Notes: a model not told the origin generated them from the sequence alone. Numbered from the stretch's first letter, positions 35,213 to 42,597 are shown. The stretch is DNA of 64,000 nucleotides from Streptomyces sp. JJ38 (GCF_019303475.1 NZ_JABLSI010000002.1:1-64000); one strand, 5' to 3'. Translations and numbers: made by a program.

Positions 35213-36019
35213 ATGCCGACGACTCGTATCGCCTTCCAAGAGCTGCCGCCCGCAGTGATCGCAGCGGTTGAAAGGCACACCGGCCCGATCCTCAAAGTTG
35301 AGCCCGCAAGCGAAGGGTTTAATAGTGAGGTCGCAGCACGGGTGTTCACTGAGAACGACGGCTGTTTCGTCAAAGGAATGCGATCCGATCACAGGCGCAT
35401 CTGGACACAGTGGCGGGAAATTGAAGTCAGCCGGTTCCTTACGGATCTTGCACCCGAGCTTCTCTGGCACGCAGAAGAGGGCGGGTGGAATCTTCTGGGA
35501 TTCGAACTCCTGGAAGGCTGCCACGCCGACTACTCGCCTGGCTCTCCGGATCTACCCAAGGTCGCTGATTTGCTGCGCCGCCTGAGTGAAACTCCTTGCC
35601 CTGGAGTCGAATTGCGGCAGGCAGAGCAGCGCTTGGAAAGCTATGCGGCGACGCCAACCGATCTCGATTTCTTCGCCGGTAATGCCTTGCTGCACACCGA
35701 CCTGAACAACGCAAATGTACTCGTTGACGACTCCGCGCGCCTTGTTGATTGGGCATGGGCGACTCGCGGAGCCCCGTGGCTGGACGCCGGATATTGGGTC
35801 ATCTGGTTGATGGCAGCCGGAGGTCACACGCCGGAGTCAGCGGAACAATGGGCGAGCCATATTCCGACATGGCGCGCAGCGCCTTCCGCAGGCCTAACGG
35901 CTTTCGCCGTTGCCAACGCGGCCATGTGGCAAGAAATCGGCGGAGACAGTCCGGACCCGTGGACGGATCGCCTGGTCATTGCTTCGCGCGACTGGGCAAG
36001 GTATCGCAGTTCCCTTTAG
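35213..36019 (+). CDS. APH/choline-kinase-like phosphotransferase
   Basis: A 268-aa kinase-fold protein. It has a nucleotide-binding Lys in CFVKGMRS (K54), the catalytic loop LLHTDLNNANVLVDD (H161, D163, N168), and a metal-binding Asp in RLVDWAWATRG (D179). It lacks close similarity to any resistance enzyme I know. The ATG at 35213 follows GTGAGGAACC. It is 95 bp downstream of the peptide gene and probably in the same unit, so it could phosphorylate the peptide, an intermediate, or an unrelated small molecule. Codons are noticeably less GC-biased than those of the core genes. Confidence 0.85.
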   Translation: MPTTRIAFQELPPAVIAAVERHTGPILKVEPASEGFNSEVAARVFTENDGCFVKGMRSDHRRIWTQWREIEVSRFLTDLAPELLWHAEEGGWNLLGFELLEGCHADYSPGSPDLPKVADLLRRLSETPCPGVELRQAEQRLESYAATPTDLDFFAGNALLHTDLNNANVLVDDSARLVDWAWATRGAPWLDAGYWVIWLMAAGGHTPESAEQWASHIPTWRAAPSAGLTAFAVANAAMWQEIGGDSPDPWTDRLVIASRDWARYRSSL

Positions 36020-36242
36020 GTTTTACTGCTTACGCTCGACGGGATCGACGCCAGCCCCGAGCGCATTCACAGCGTGGGGGTTCCCACGGCGGAAGCGGGG
36101 TAGAGCGGCGTTGGCCAGCACTCCCGAACCAAGGAACACCCACAAGTGGCCCGGGGGGAGGAGCGCCATCGTCTCGATGCTCAGTCCTGGCGCGGACGAC
36201 CCCGGCGCGGCGGCGAGCGAGGTGGCCTGAACCGACAGACGA
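36020..36242. other. island right flank without a supported gene
   Basis: About 390 bp in all (36020-36410) separate the kinase gene from the dehydrogenase stop codon. A short minus-strand frame starting at 36169 would encode a hydrophobic MALLPPGHLWVFLGSGVLAN peptide, but there is no good ribosome binding site. It may be a gene remnant. A terminator lies at 36243-36271. Confidence 0.4.
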
Positions 36243-36271
36243 ACGACCCCCGGCGTGGTGCCGGGGGTCGT
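36243..36271. terminator. bidirectional terminator at the right end of the island
   Basis: ACGACCCCCGGC, loop GTGGT and GCCGGGGGTCGT form a perfect 12-bp stem. It would stop transcription from the peptide/kinase unit. It lies about 140 bp downstream of the dehydrogenase stop codon on the other strand. Confidence 0.75.
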
Positions 36272-36410
36272 CGCGTTTGGGCAGGTCACGGGCGGCTTTC
36301 CAGGCTTGGGCTCCCCAGGATGACACCGGGAAACAGGCGGCAACAGGAGGAAGCGCAACACCGCTCGCTGAAGGCCGCTAAACCTCTGTTGACCTGCGGG
36401 AACTCTGCTG

Positions 36411-36470
36411 CTAAGGCAGGTTCCTCGCCATGACGATCCGCTGGACCTGGTTCGTGCCTTCGTAAATCTG
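36411..36470 (-). repeat. right copy of the dehydrogenase 3'-end direct repeat
   Basis: These 60 nt are the last 20 codons of the intact acyl-CoA dehydrogenase gene and match the stranded copy at 31828-31887 at 47 positions. Codons here are unusual for the host (ATT, GAA, AGG, CCT, TAG), as if supplied by the incoming DNA. Confidence 0.75.
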
Positions 36471-37586
36471 GGTGATCTTCGCGTCGCGCATCATGCGCTC
36501 CAGCGGGTAGTCCCGGGTGTAGCCGTAGCCGCCGAGGAGCTGGACGGCGTCGGTGGTGACCTCCATCGCCGCGTCGGAGGCGTAGCACTTGGCGGCGGCG
36601 CCGAAGAACGTCAGGTCCTCGCTCGCGCCACCGAGGGCGACGCGCTCGGAGCGGGCCGCGGCGGCGTAGGTGAGCTGACGGGCGGCCTCGATCTTCATCG
36701 CCATGTCGGCCAGCATGAACTGGACGCCCTGGAAGTCGCCGATCGGCTTGCCGAACTGCTTGCGCTCGCGGACGTAGCCCTTGGCGTAGTCCAGCGCGCC
36801 CTGGGCGACACCGAGGGCCTGGGCGGCGATGGTGATGCGGGTGTGGTCGAGGGTCTTCATCGCGGTGGCGAAGCCGGTGCCCTCGTCGCCGATCATGCGG
36901 TCGGCCGGGATGCGCACGTTGTCGAGGTACACCTCGCGGGTGGGCGAGCCCTTGATGCCGAGCTTCTTCTCCGGGGCGCCGAAGGACACGCCCTCGTCGC
37001 CCTTCTCCACCACGAAGGCGGAGATGCCGCCGCGGGTCTTCTTCTCCGGGTCGGTGACGGCCATCACCGTGTAGTACTCGGAGACGCCGGCGTTGGTGAT
37101 CCAGCGCTTGACGCCGTTGAGCACCCAGTGGTCGCCGTCCCGCACCGCGCGGGTCGTCATGCCGCCCGCGTCCGAGCCCGCGTCGGGCTCGGAGAGGCAG
37201 TAGGAGAACATGGCGTCGCCCTTGGCCAGGGGGCCCAGGTACTTCTTCTTCAGGTCCTCGGAGCCGGAGAGGATGACCGGCAGCGAACCCAGCTTGTTCA
37301 CGGCGGGGATCAGCGAGGAGGAGCAGCAGACGCGGGCCACCTCCTCGATGACGATGCAGGTCGCCAGCGCGTCGGCCCCGGCGCCGCCGTAGGACTCGGG
37401 GACGTGCACGGCGTGCAGGTCGTTGGCGACGAGGGCGTCCAGCGCCTCCTGCGGGAAGCGGGCCTCCTCGTCGACGGCCGTCGCGAAGGGTGCGATCTTC
37501 GCCTCGGCGAGCGCGCGCACCGAGTCGCGAAGCATGTCGTGCTCTTCGGCCGGCCGGTACAGGTCGAAATCAGCGGCTCCCGCCAC
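36411..37586 (-). CDS. acyl-CoA dehydrogenase
   Basis: A 391-aa FAD flavoprotein of fatty-acid or branched-chain acyl-CoA oxidation. It begins FDLYRPAEEHDMLRDSVRAL. It has FSYCLSEPDAGSDAGGMTTRA (FAD/substrate loop), WVLNGVKRWITNAG, RERKQFGKPIGDFQGVQFML and QLLGGYGYTRDYPLERMMRD. The catalytic base is Glu376 in QIYEGTNQ. Length and motifs are complete. Its last codons appear to have been replaced by island DNA, since the host-like version of this gene end is stranded at 31828-31887. The ATG at 37586 follows AAGGGAG. It diverges from the UDP-glucose dehydrogenase gene. Confidence 0.96.
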   Translation of the reverse strand: MAGAADFDLYRPAEEHDMLRDSVRALAEAKIAPFATAVDEEARFPQEALDALVANDLHAVHVPESYGGAGADALATCIVIEEVARVCCSSSLIPAVNKLGSLPVILSGSEDLKKKYLGPLAKGDAMFSYCLSEPDAGSDAGGMTTRAVRDGDHWVLNGVKRWITNAGVSEYYTVMAVTDPEKKTRGGISAFVVEKGDEGVSFGAPEKKLGIKGSPTREVYLDNVRIPADRMIGDEGTGFATAMKTLDHTRITIAAQALGVAQGALDYAKGYVRERKQFGKPIGDFQGVQFMLADMAMKIEAARQLTYAAAARSERVALGGASEDLTFFGAAAKCYASDAAMEVTTDAVQLLGGYGYTRDYPLERMMRDAKITQIYEGTNQVQRIVMARNLP

Positions 37587-37630
37587 GGTGACTCACTCCC
37601 TTGGAGATGGGTTGCTCAGTGCCAGTGCTA

Positions 37631-37646
37631 GTTACCGTTAAGTAAC
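37631..37646. promoter_or_regulatory. candidate operator between acyl-CoA dehydrogenase and UDP-glucose dehydrogenase genes
   Basis: GTTACCGTTAAGTAAC has GTTAC/GTAAC arms around a 6-bp centre. On the minus strand it lies just after TAGAAT, a plausible -10 for the dehydrogenase gene. It would suit a TetR-type fatty-acid regulator or MtrA-like binding. On the plus strand TATGCT (near 37714) is a likely -10 for the neighbouring gene. Confidence 0.4.
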
Positions 37647-37762
37647 CGAATTCTACTGGTCAGCGCCCTCACGGGTACACGTGAGCTTGCCGACAGTGCG
37701 CGACGCGGCCCGGCTATGCTCGGGCCCCGTCGCCGTCACCCGCTTGTCAGGGAGTACCCCGC

Positions 37763-39103
37763 ATGGCCCCCAGGATCACCGTGATCGGTACCGGTTACCT
37801 CGGTGCGACGCATGCCGCCGCCATGGCCGAGCTGGGCTTCGAGGTGCTGGGCGTGGACGTGGTGGCCGAGAAGGTCGAGCTGCTGTCCCAGGGCCGGGCG
37901 GCCATGTACGAGCCGGGCCTTGAGGACCTCCTGGCCCGCCACGTGACAGGGGTCGAGGGCTCCTCCGGGCGGCTGCGCTTCACCACGTCCTACGCCGAGG
38001 CGGCGGAGTTCGGCGACATCCACTTCGTCTGCGTGAACACTCCGCAGCGGCACGGCGAGTACGCCTGTGACATGAGCTACGTCGACGCCGCGATCGAGTC
38101 GCTGGCACCGCTGCTGACCCGGCCCGCCCTGGTCGTGGGCAAGTCGACGGTGCCGGTGGGCAGCGCGGAGCGGCTGGCCGCCCGGCTCGCCGAGCTGGCC
38201 CCCGTCGGCGCCGAGGCCGAGCTCGCCTGGAACCCGGAGTTCCTGCGCGAGGGCTTCGCCGTCCAGGACACCCTGCACCCGGACCGCATCGTCGTCGGCG
38301 TCCGCTCCGAGCGCGCCGAGCACCTGCTGCGCGCCGTCTACGAGCGGCCTCTCGCCGAGGGCTCCCCCTTCGTCGTCACCGACTTCCCCACCGCCGAGCT
38401 GGTGAAGACGGCGGCGAACTCCTTCCTCGCCACCAAGATCTCCTTCATCAACGCCATGGCCGAGGTGTGCGAGGCCGCCGACGGCGACGTGGTCAAGCTC
38501 GCCGAGGCCATCGGGCACGACGACCGCATCGGCGCCAAGTTCCTGCGGGCCGGGATCGGCTTCGGCGGCGGCTGCCTGCCCAAGGACATCCGCGCCTTCA
38601 TGGCCCGCGCCGGCGAGCTGGGCGCCTCCCAGGCCCTGACCTTCCTGCGCGAGGTCGACTCGATCAACATGCGCCGCCGCGGCCACATGGTCGAGCTGAC
38701 CCGTGAGGCCGTCGGCGGCGCCCTGCTCGGCAAGCGGATCGCCGTCCTCGGCGCCACCTTCAAGCCCGACTCCGACGACGTCCGGGACTCTCCCGCCCTC
38801 AACGTCGCCGGGCAGCTCCACCTCCAGGGCGCGCAGGTCACCGTCTACGACCCGAAGGGCATGGACAACGCCCGCGCCCTCTTCCCCACCCTCGGCTACG
38901 CCCCGAGCGCGCTCGCGGCCGTGCACGGCGCGGATGTCGTCCTCCACCTCACCGAGTGGCGCGAGTTCCGCGAGCTCGACCCCGAGCGGCTGGCCGAGGA
39001 GGTCTCCGAGCGCCATATCCTCGACGGCCGCAACGCGCTCGACCCCGCCCTGTGGCGCAAGGCAGGCTGGACCTTCCGCGCGCTGGGCCGCCCCACCGCG
39101 TAG
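37763..39103 (+). CDS. UDP-glucose 6-dehydrogenase
   Basis: A 446-aa NAD-dependent enzyme that oxidises UDP-glucose twice to UDP-glucuronate. It has the N-terminal Rossmann loop ITVIGTGYLGATHAAAMAELG, VGKSTVPVGSAERLA, WNPEFLREGFAVQDTLHPDR, and the catalytic-site KTAANSFLATKISFINAMAE. The active Cys lies in GIGFGGGCLPKDIRAF, and ATFKPDSDDVRDSP is C-terminal. The related GDP-mannose dehydrogenases share this layout, but the substrate-loop wording favours UDP-glucose. The product could feed envelope polysaccharide made by the nearby glycosyltransferases. Confidence 0.93.
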   Translation: MAPRITVIGTGYLGATHAAAMAELGFEVLGVDVVAEKVELLSQGRAAMYEPGLEDLLARHVTGVEGSSGRLRFTTSYAEAAEFGDIHFVCVNTPQRHGEYACDMSYVDAAIESLAPLLTRPALVVGKSTVPVGSAERLAARLAELAPVGAEAELAWNPEFLREGFAVQDTLHPDRIVVGVRSERAEHLLRAVYERPLAEGSPFVVTDFPTAELVKTAANSFLATKISFINAMAEVCEAADGDVVKLAEAIGHDDRIGAKFLRAGIGFGGGCLPKDIRAFMARAGELGASQALTFLREVDSINMRRRGHMVELTREAVGGALLGKRIAVLGATFKPDSDDVRDSPALNVAGQLHLQGAQVTVYDPKGMDNARALFPTLGYAPSALAAVHGADVVLHLTEWREFRELDPERLAEEVSERHILDGRNALDPALWRKAGWTFRALGRPTA

Positions 39104-39206
39104 GGAACGCCCCCGCCGGGGCCAGGGGGCTCCCGGGACCGCCGGGGCGCGCCGAGCCGCCGACGTCGCGGCCCTCCGCCTTCGGCCTCGCGCCGGACGT
39201 GTGGCG

Positions 39207-39617
39207 TCACTGACCGAGGTCGTAGTCGAACCAGATCCGGTGCGTGCCGTCCGCGTCGACCGCCATGCCTCCGGCTCCGGTGATCCCGGCCAGGTCGTCC
39301 GTCCCACTGCCCGGAACGATGACGAAGAACTCGTCCTTACGGCCACCGTCACCCAGGGTGGTCGCTGCGTGAGCGAAGTTGAACGAGCCCGCCCGGCCAC
39401 GCAGCGTCCCTTCGAAGGACTCCATGGCGACGTACGTACCCGTGGCGGCGGCCTCGTCGAACGCAGCGGTGAACAGTGTGGTCGAGCGGCCGGCCACCTC
39501 GCCTTCGTACGTCTTCTCCATCGTGGACACACCCACGGGCACCGCGGTCCCGATCTGCGCGCCGGGCACCGGCGCGGGCGTGAAGTCGGCGACTGTGAAC
39601 GTTCCTGAAGCTCGCAT
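39207..39617 (-). CDS. DUF3224 family protein
   Basis: A 136-aa beta-barrel protein of the DUF3224 (allene-oxide-cyclase-like) family: MRASGTFTVADFTPAPV, STMEKTYEGEVAGRSTTLFTAAFD, GTYVAMESFEGTLRGRAGSFNFAH and DGTHRIWFDYDLG. No signal peptide. The function is unknown. The ATG at 39617 has a -10 element six bases upstream and no ribosome binding site, so the mRNA is probably leaderless. Confidence 0.88.
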   Translation of the reverse strand: MRASGTFTVADFTPAPVPGAQIGTAVPVGVSTMEKTYEGEVAGRSTTLFTAAFDEAAATGTYVAMESFEGTLRGRAGSFNFAHAATTLGDGGRKDEFFVIVPGSGTDDLAGITGAGGMAVDADGTHRIWFDYDLGQ

Positions 39618-39623
39618 GCCCGG

Positions 39624-39629
39624 ATCGTA
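39624..39629 (-). promoter_or_regulatory. -10 element giving a leaderless mRNA for the DUF3224 gene
   Basis: TACGAT on the minus strand ends six bases before the ATG at 39617. Confidence 0.45.
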
Positions 39630-39752
39630 TGGCGCACCACTGACATCAGCCCCGACCAGACGTCAGCACCCGCCGGACAGGCTCCAGTCGGAGTCGGTGC
39701 CACGCCAGGACAGAGCGAGTCACAGGCCCTTGCCCCGTGCCGTGCGGCGGGG

Positions 39753-40124
39753 CTACTGACGCAGGCTCAGGGCGGCGAGAGGCCGGACCGTGAGGTGATA
39801 CCAGCAGGCGTCGTCGTGGACGACGAACGCGTACGGGCGTCCGTCGGCGAGCCGCCGAAGGGCGGACTCCTGGACGTGAACATCCTCCGCCCACGCCCGG
39901 AGTTCGGTCGGGGCGTCCTGGTCGGCGTGTGTGACGCACTGGAGCGCGAGCGGCGGAATCCAGGGGGTGGAGGGGTCCGGGTCGAGGGCGTCCGCGAAGC
40001 GCCGGGCCCGCTGCCTGAGCCACCGCAGGGCGAGCCGCCGAGTGGGGGCGAGGTGGCTGCCGAGCGGGACCGTCGTCCGGGCGTCGCCCCCGTGCGCCTC
40101 GGCCAGGTACCGCGTCCCGTTCAC
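39753..40124 (-). CDS. hypothetical protein, last gene of a three-gene overlap
   Basis: A 123-aa soluble protein, VNGTRYLAEAHGGDARTTVP, with LRWLRQRARRFADALDPD and a C-terminal ADGRPYAFVVHDDACWYHLTV. Its GTG start overlaps the preceding gene's stop codon by 4 bp. It is not recognised. The tight overlaps with the next two genes imply one operon on the minus strand that diverges from the XRE gene at 40728. Confidence 0.7.
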   Translation of the reverse strand: MNGTRYLAEAHGGDARTTVPLGSHLAPTRRLALRWLRQRARRFADALDPDPSTPWIPPLALQCVTHADQDAPTELRAWAEDVHVQESALRRLADGRPYAFVVHDDACWYHLTVRPLAALSLRQ

Positions 40125-40402
40125 CGGGCCCGCTCGTCGTTGTCGGGGCTCAGCAGGTCAAGGAGTTGTCCTGCTGCCGTGTCCACGGCCTCCAGCTCCG
40201 CCGTACGCCGTTCCTCCCGCGCGACGATCTCCTGGTCCAGCTCGGCGAGGAAGGCCGCGCGGAACGCCGGGTCCGCCTCCAGCCGTTGCAGCTCGGCGAA
40301 GGCCACGCGCGGCCGTGCGACGCGGGCCCGGCGGCGCCAAGCCAGTGCGGCTCCAGCGGTTGCGGCGAGGGCGAGCGCGATGCGCCAACGGATCGGAGTC
40401 AT
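40121..40402 (-). CDS. small single-pass membrane protein
   Basis: A 93-aa protein: MTPIRWRIALALAATAGAAL gives one N-terminal membrane helix, followed by RRRARVARPRVAFAELQRLE and a long charged helix (LDQEIVAREERRTAELEAVD). The ATG at 40402 overlaps the upstream stop codon (ATGA); a GTG at 40411 is an alternative. It could be a phage-like or plasmid-like accessory membrane protein, but there is no firm family. Confidence 0.65.
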   Translation of the reverse strand: MTPIRWRIALALAATAGAALAWRRRARVARPRVAFAELQRLEADPAFRAAFLAELDQEIVAREERRTAELEAVDTAAGQLLDLLSPDNDERAR

Positions 40403-40620
40403 GGCGCCCACCGAACGGATCGGCGCATCCGGTTCTCCTCGTTCACCTGCGCCCGCAGCCTCCGCAACAGCGGCGACTCGTCGTCTCCGGGGTCCAGTTC
40501 GGCCTGCTCACGGGCCTGGGGTTCGTCGTCCCCGTCCTCAGCGCCCGGGGCCCGTACCTCGCCGTCTGCCGCGGGCGTCCGGGACTTCTGCTGCTTCGCG
40601 GGGCTGTCCATGTCTGACAC
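40399..40620 (-). CDS. small acidic hypothetical protein
   Basis: A 73-aa hydrophilic, probably disordered protein, VSDMDSPAKQQKSRTPAADG, rich in Asp/Glu/Gln and ending LRRLRAQVNEENRMRRSVRW. The GTG at 40620 has GAGGAG six bases upstream. It overlaps the next gene by 4 bp, which is the main evidence that it is real. It is first in the three-gene minus-strand unit. Confidence 0.6.
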   Translation of the reverse strand: MSDMDSPAKQQKSRTPAADGEVRAPGAEDGDDEPQAREQAELDPGDDESPLLRRLRAQVNEENRMRRSVRWAP

Positions 40621-40727
40621 CGCCCACTCCTCTCCGTAGTGATGGGACTACCAAGCGGTGTCAGAGTGACCTACAGTCGGAAGCTCATCAACGTTTCACG
40701 AAAGGACGGAAGGTTGGTGTTACTCCT

Positions 40728-41555
40728 TTGAACATCAAGGAGTTGACCCCGGAGAGTTCGCCTCAGGCAGCCTTCGGAGCACGTCTGCGCAGGTTGCGAA
40801 CGGAACGCGGCTGGACGCAAGATCACCTCGGCGACCAGATGGGATATTCCAGCACGCATATCTCGTCGGTCGAAACTGGCAACAAGCTCCCAACCTTGCG
40901 TTTTGCGCGGCGTGCTGACGCAGCGCTGGTCACTGGAGACGCGTTCGAGCGGGAGTGGCGCGAGATGCGGCACGGCACGCTGCTGGAGGGCTTCCCGCAG
41001 TTCCTTGACCATGAGGGCCAGGCCGCAGAGGTCCGCATCTACGAAGTGGGTGTCATTCCTGGGCTGCTCCAGACACCGGGATACGCGAAGGCACTCGCGG
41101 AGAGCGCGGTCAAGCGGGGAACGATCACATCCGACCAAGCCAACGAGCGGGTGACGCTCATCGCCGAAAGGCAAGCGACGCTCGTCCGGACGCCCCCGCC
41201 GCTCGTGTTCGTCGTACTGGACGAGAGCTGCATCCGACGGCCCGTCGGTGAACCGAACGTGATGGACGAGCAGTTGGCGCGGTTGCTCGACTTCGCGGAG
41301 CTGCCGAACACCGTGGTCCAGGTCGCCCCGTTCGACATGGGGACCCGTCGTCCGTTCAACCTGCCGATAACGGTACTGACGGCACCGGATCGATCGCTCA
41401 TGTCGTACGCCGAATCCGCCCAGCGGGGTCACCTTGAGCGGGACAGCGCTTTCGTGCTGCCCATACTGACGGCATACCATCAACTCCAGGCCGAGGCGCC
41501 CTCCCAGGCGGAATCCCTGGCCATGATCGAGCAGCTTCGAAGGGGCACCCTGTGA
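40728..41555 (+). CDS. XRE-family helix-turn-helix regulator (WhiJ/Scr1 type)
   Basis: A 275-aa regulator. The HTH lies near residues 15-70 (GARLRRLRTERGWTQDHLGDQMGYSSTHISSVETG). The DUF5753/Scr1 domain has VGVIPGLLQTPGYAKALAES, FVVLDESCIRRPVGEPNVMDEQLA and NTVVQVAPFDMGTRRPFNLPI. No ATG or GTG is available at the expected place, so the TTG at 40728, before NIKELTPESSP, is taken as the start. AAGGACGGAAGG lies upstream at a rather long spacing. It overlaps the DUF397 gene by 4 bp. Confidence 0.88.
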   Translation: MNIKELTPESSPQAAFGARLRRLRTERGWTQDHLGDQMGYSSTHISSVETGNKLPTLRFARRADAALVTGDAFEREWREMRHGTLLEGFPQFLDHEGQAAEVRIYEVGVIPGLLQTPGYAKALAESAVKRGTITSDQANERVTLIAERQATLVRTPPPLVFVVLDESCIRRPVGEPNVMDEQLARLLDFAELPNTVVQVAPFDMGTRRPFNLPITVLTAPDRSLMSYAESAQRGHLERDSAFVLPILTAYHQLQAEAPSQAESLAMIEQLRRGTL

Positions 41556-41761
41556 CGACCGAATCCCCCCGCTGGTACAAGTCCTCCTACAGTGACAACG
41601 GCGGCCACTGCATCGAGGTCGCCGCCAACCTCACCGCCACGCGCGGCGTCGTCCCCGTCCGCGACTCCAAGAACCCGAACGGCTCGGTGCTGGCCGTCCC
41701 CGCCGACGCGTTCTCCTCTTTTGTGGCAGCCGTCAAGGCCGAGGAGTTCCGGGCCATCTGA
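41552..41761 (+). CDS. DUF397 domain protein, copy 1
   Basis: A 69-aa DUF397 protein: VTTESPRWYKSSYSDNGG, CIEVAANLTATRGVVPVRDS and KNPNGSVLAVPADAFSSFV. The GTG overlaps the XRE stop codon (GTGA), so the two are translationally coupled. It has a near twin 91 bp downstream. Confidence 0.92.
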   Translation: MTTESPRWYKSSYSDNGGHCIEVAANLTATRGVVPVRDSKNPNGSVLAVPADAFSSFVAAVKAEEFRAI

Positions 41762-41852
41762 CTGTCCATCCGCGTCTCGGCTTCACCCACGCCAACCCCG
41801 CCACTCCGAACGGGACGTGGCGGGGCCGCCACTCGTGACGAAAGGGCACCCC

Positions 41853-42062
41853 GTGACGACCGAATCCCCCCGCTGGTACAAGTCCTCCTACAGCAACAAC
41901 GGCGGCAACTGCATCGAGATCGCCGCCAACCTCACCGCCACGCACGGCATCGTCCCCGTCCGCGACTCCAAGAACCCGAACGGCCCGGTGCTGACCATCC
42001 CCGCCGAGGCGTTCTCCACCTTCGTGGCGGGCCTCAAGACCGGGGAGCTCGGGGCTGGCTGA
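41853..42062 (+). CDS. DUF397 domain protein, copy 2 (tandem duplicate)
   Basis: A 69-aa protein, VTTESPRWYKSSYSNNGG, roughly three-quarters identical to copy 1. The first 40 bp and the ribosome-binding region (AAAGGGCACCCC) are almost unchanged, so the duplication included the translation start. Substitutions concentrate in the C-terminal helix. Confidence 0.92.
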   Translation: MTTESPRWYKSSYSNNGGNCIEIAANLTATHGIVPVRDSKNPNGPVLTIPAEAFSTFVAGLKTGELGAG

Positions 42063-42198
42063 CCGTCGGTCCCGCGACACGACCCGGTGGGCGTAATTGG
42101 CTCGACCCGGCGGTGGGCGTTAGGGCAGGCTGGCCCCTTTCGGGCGCTGGGACGGTCCGCCGCCCGAGGAACGAGCCTCACGAGGGAGACCATTCCGT

Positions 42199-42576
42199 AT
42201 GGCTATCGCCGAGTTCGGACTGACCGCGATCGACTGCCCCGAGCCGCGGGTGCTCGCCGACTTCTACTCCGCCGTGCTGGGTTGGGAGACGGACCCGGAG
42301 AGCCGGGAGCACGACTGGATCGAGATCGTCGGCCCGGACGGGCGGCGGCTCGCCTTCCAGCGTTCCGAGGGCTACCGGGCGCCGAAGTGGCCGTCGACCG
42401 AGCACGCCCAGCAGATGCACCTGGACTTCGACGTGCCGCGCGAGCGGCTGGAGGAGGCCGAGCGGGCGGTGCTGGAGCTGGGGGCGACCCTGCTGGAGGG
42501 TGACGACGGGGGCCAGCGCAACTGGCGGGTCTACGCGGACCCCGTCGGTCACCCCTTCTGCCTCTGCGCCCAGTGA
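42199..42576 (+). CDS. VOC-superfamily (glyoxalase-like) protein
   Basis: A 125-aa glyoxalase/dioxygenase-fold protein: LTAIDCPEPRVLADFYSAVLGW, DWIEIVGPDGRRLAFQRSEG, MHLDFDVPRERLEEAERAVL and VYADPVGHPFCLC. These actinobacterial glyoxalase_6-type proteins have a metal-site His in MHLDF and an acidic residue near the end. The substrate is unknown. The ATG at 42199 follows GAGGGAGACC at long spacing. Confidence 0.9.
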   Translation: MAIAEFGLTAIDCPEPRVLADFYSAVLGWETDPESREHDWIEIVGPDGRRLAFQRSEGYRAPKWPSTEHAQQMHLDFDVPRERLEEAERAVLELGATLLEGDDGGQRNWRVYADPVGHPFCLCAQ

Positions 42577-42597
42577 GGCGTAACCGGCGAGCGTGAC

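Larger units (their letters stand above)
31828..36470. mobile_element. 4.6-kb accessory island inserted in the acyl-CoA dehydrogenase 3' end
   Basis: The island lies between two gapless 60-bp imperfect direct copies of the acyl-CoA dehydrogenase 3' end (31828-31887 and 36411-36470). The right copy keeps the gene intact but uses unusual codons (ATT TAC GAA ... AGG ... CCT TAG), as expected when an element supplies a recoded gene end. Possible crossover cores are CCCAGAT and AACCAGGTCCAGCG, identical in both copies. Cargo: a DUF397/XRE pair, two small genes, a radical SAM enzyme, a peptide and a kinase. No integrase, excisionase or replication gene is visible, so it may be a remnant or depend on a recombinase elsewhere. 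Confidence 0.65.

Noticed and set aside
35213..36019. Antibiotic-resistance aminoglycoside phosphotransferase
   Set aside because: The fold motifs are shared by many small-molecule kinases and the sequence does not resemble a specific resistance enzyme. Context points to the peptide cluster.
36023..36361. 112-codon minus-strand frame at the right end of the island
   Set aside because: A strong terminator hairpin lies inside it, no ribosome binding site is visible, and no family is recognised. Only a shorter part from 36169 looks at all protein-like.
39104..42198. Second integrated element with flanking repeats
   Set aside because: I looked for duplicated gene ends or tRNA pieces around the second XRE/DUF397 locus and found none.
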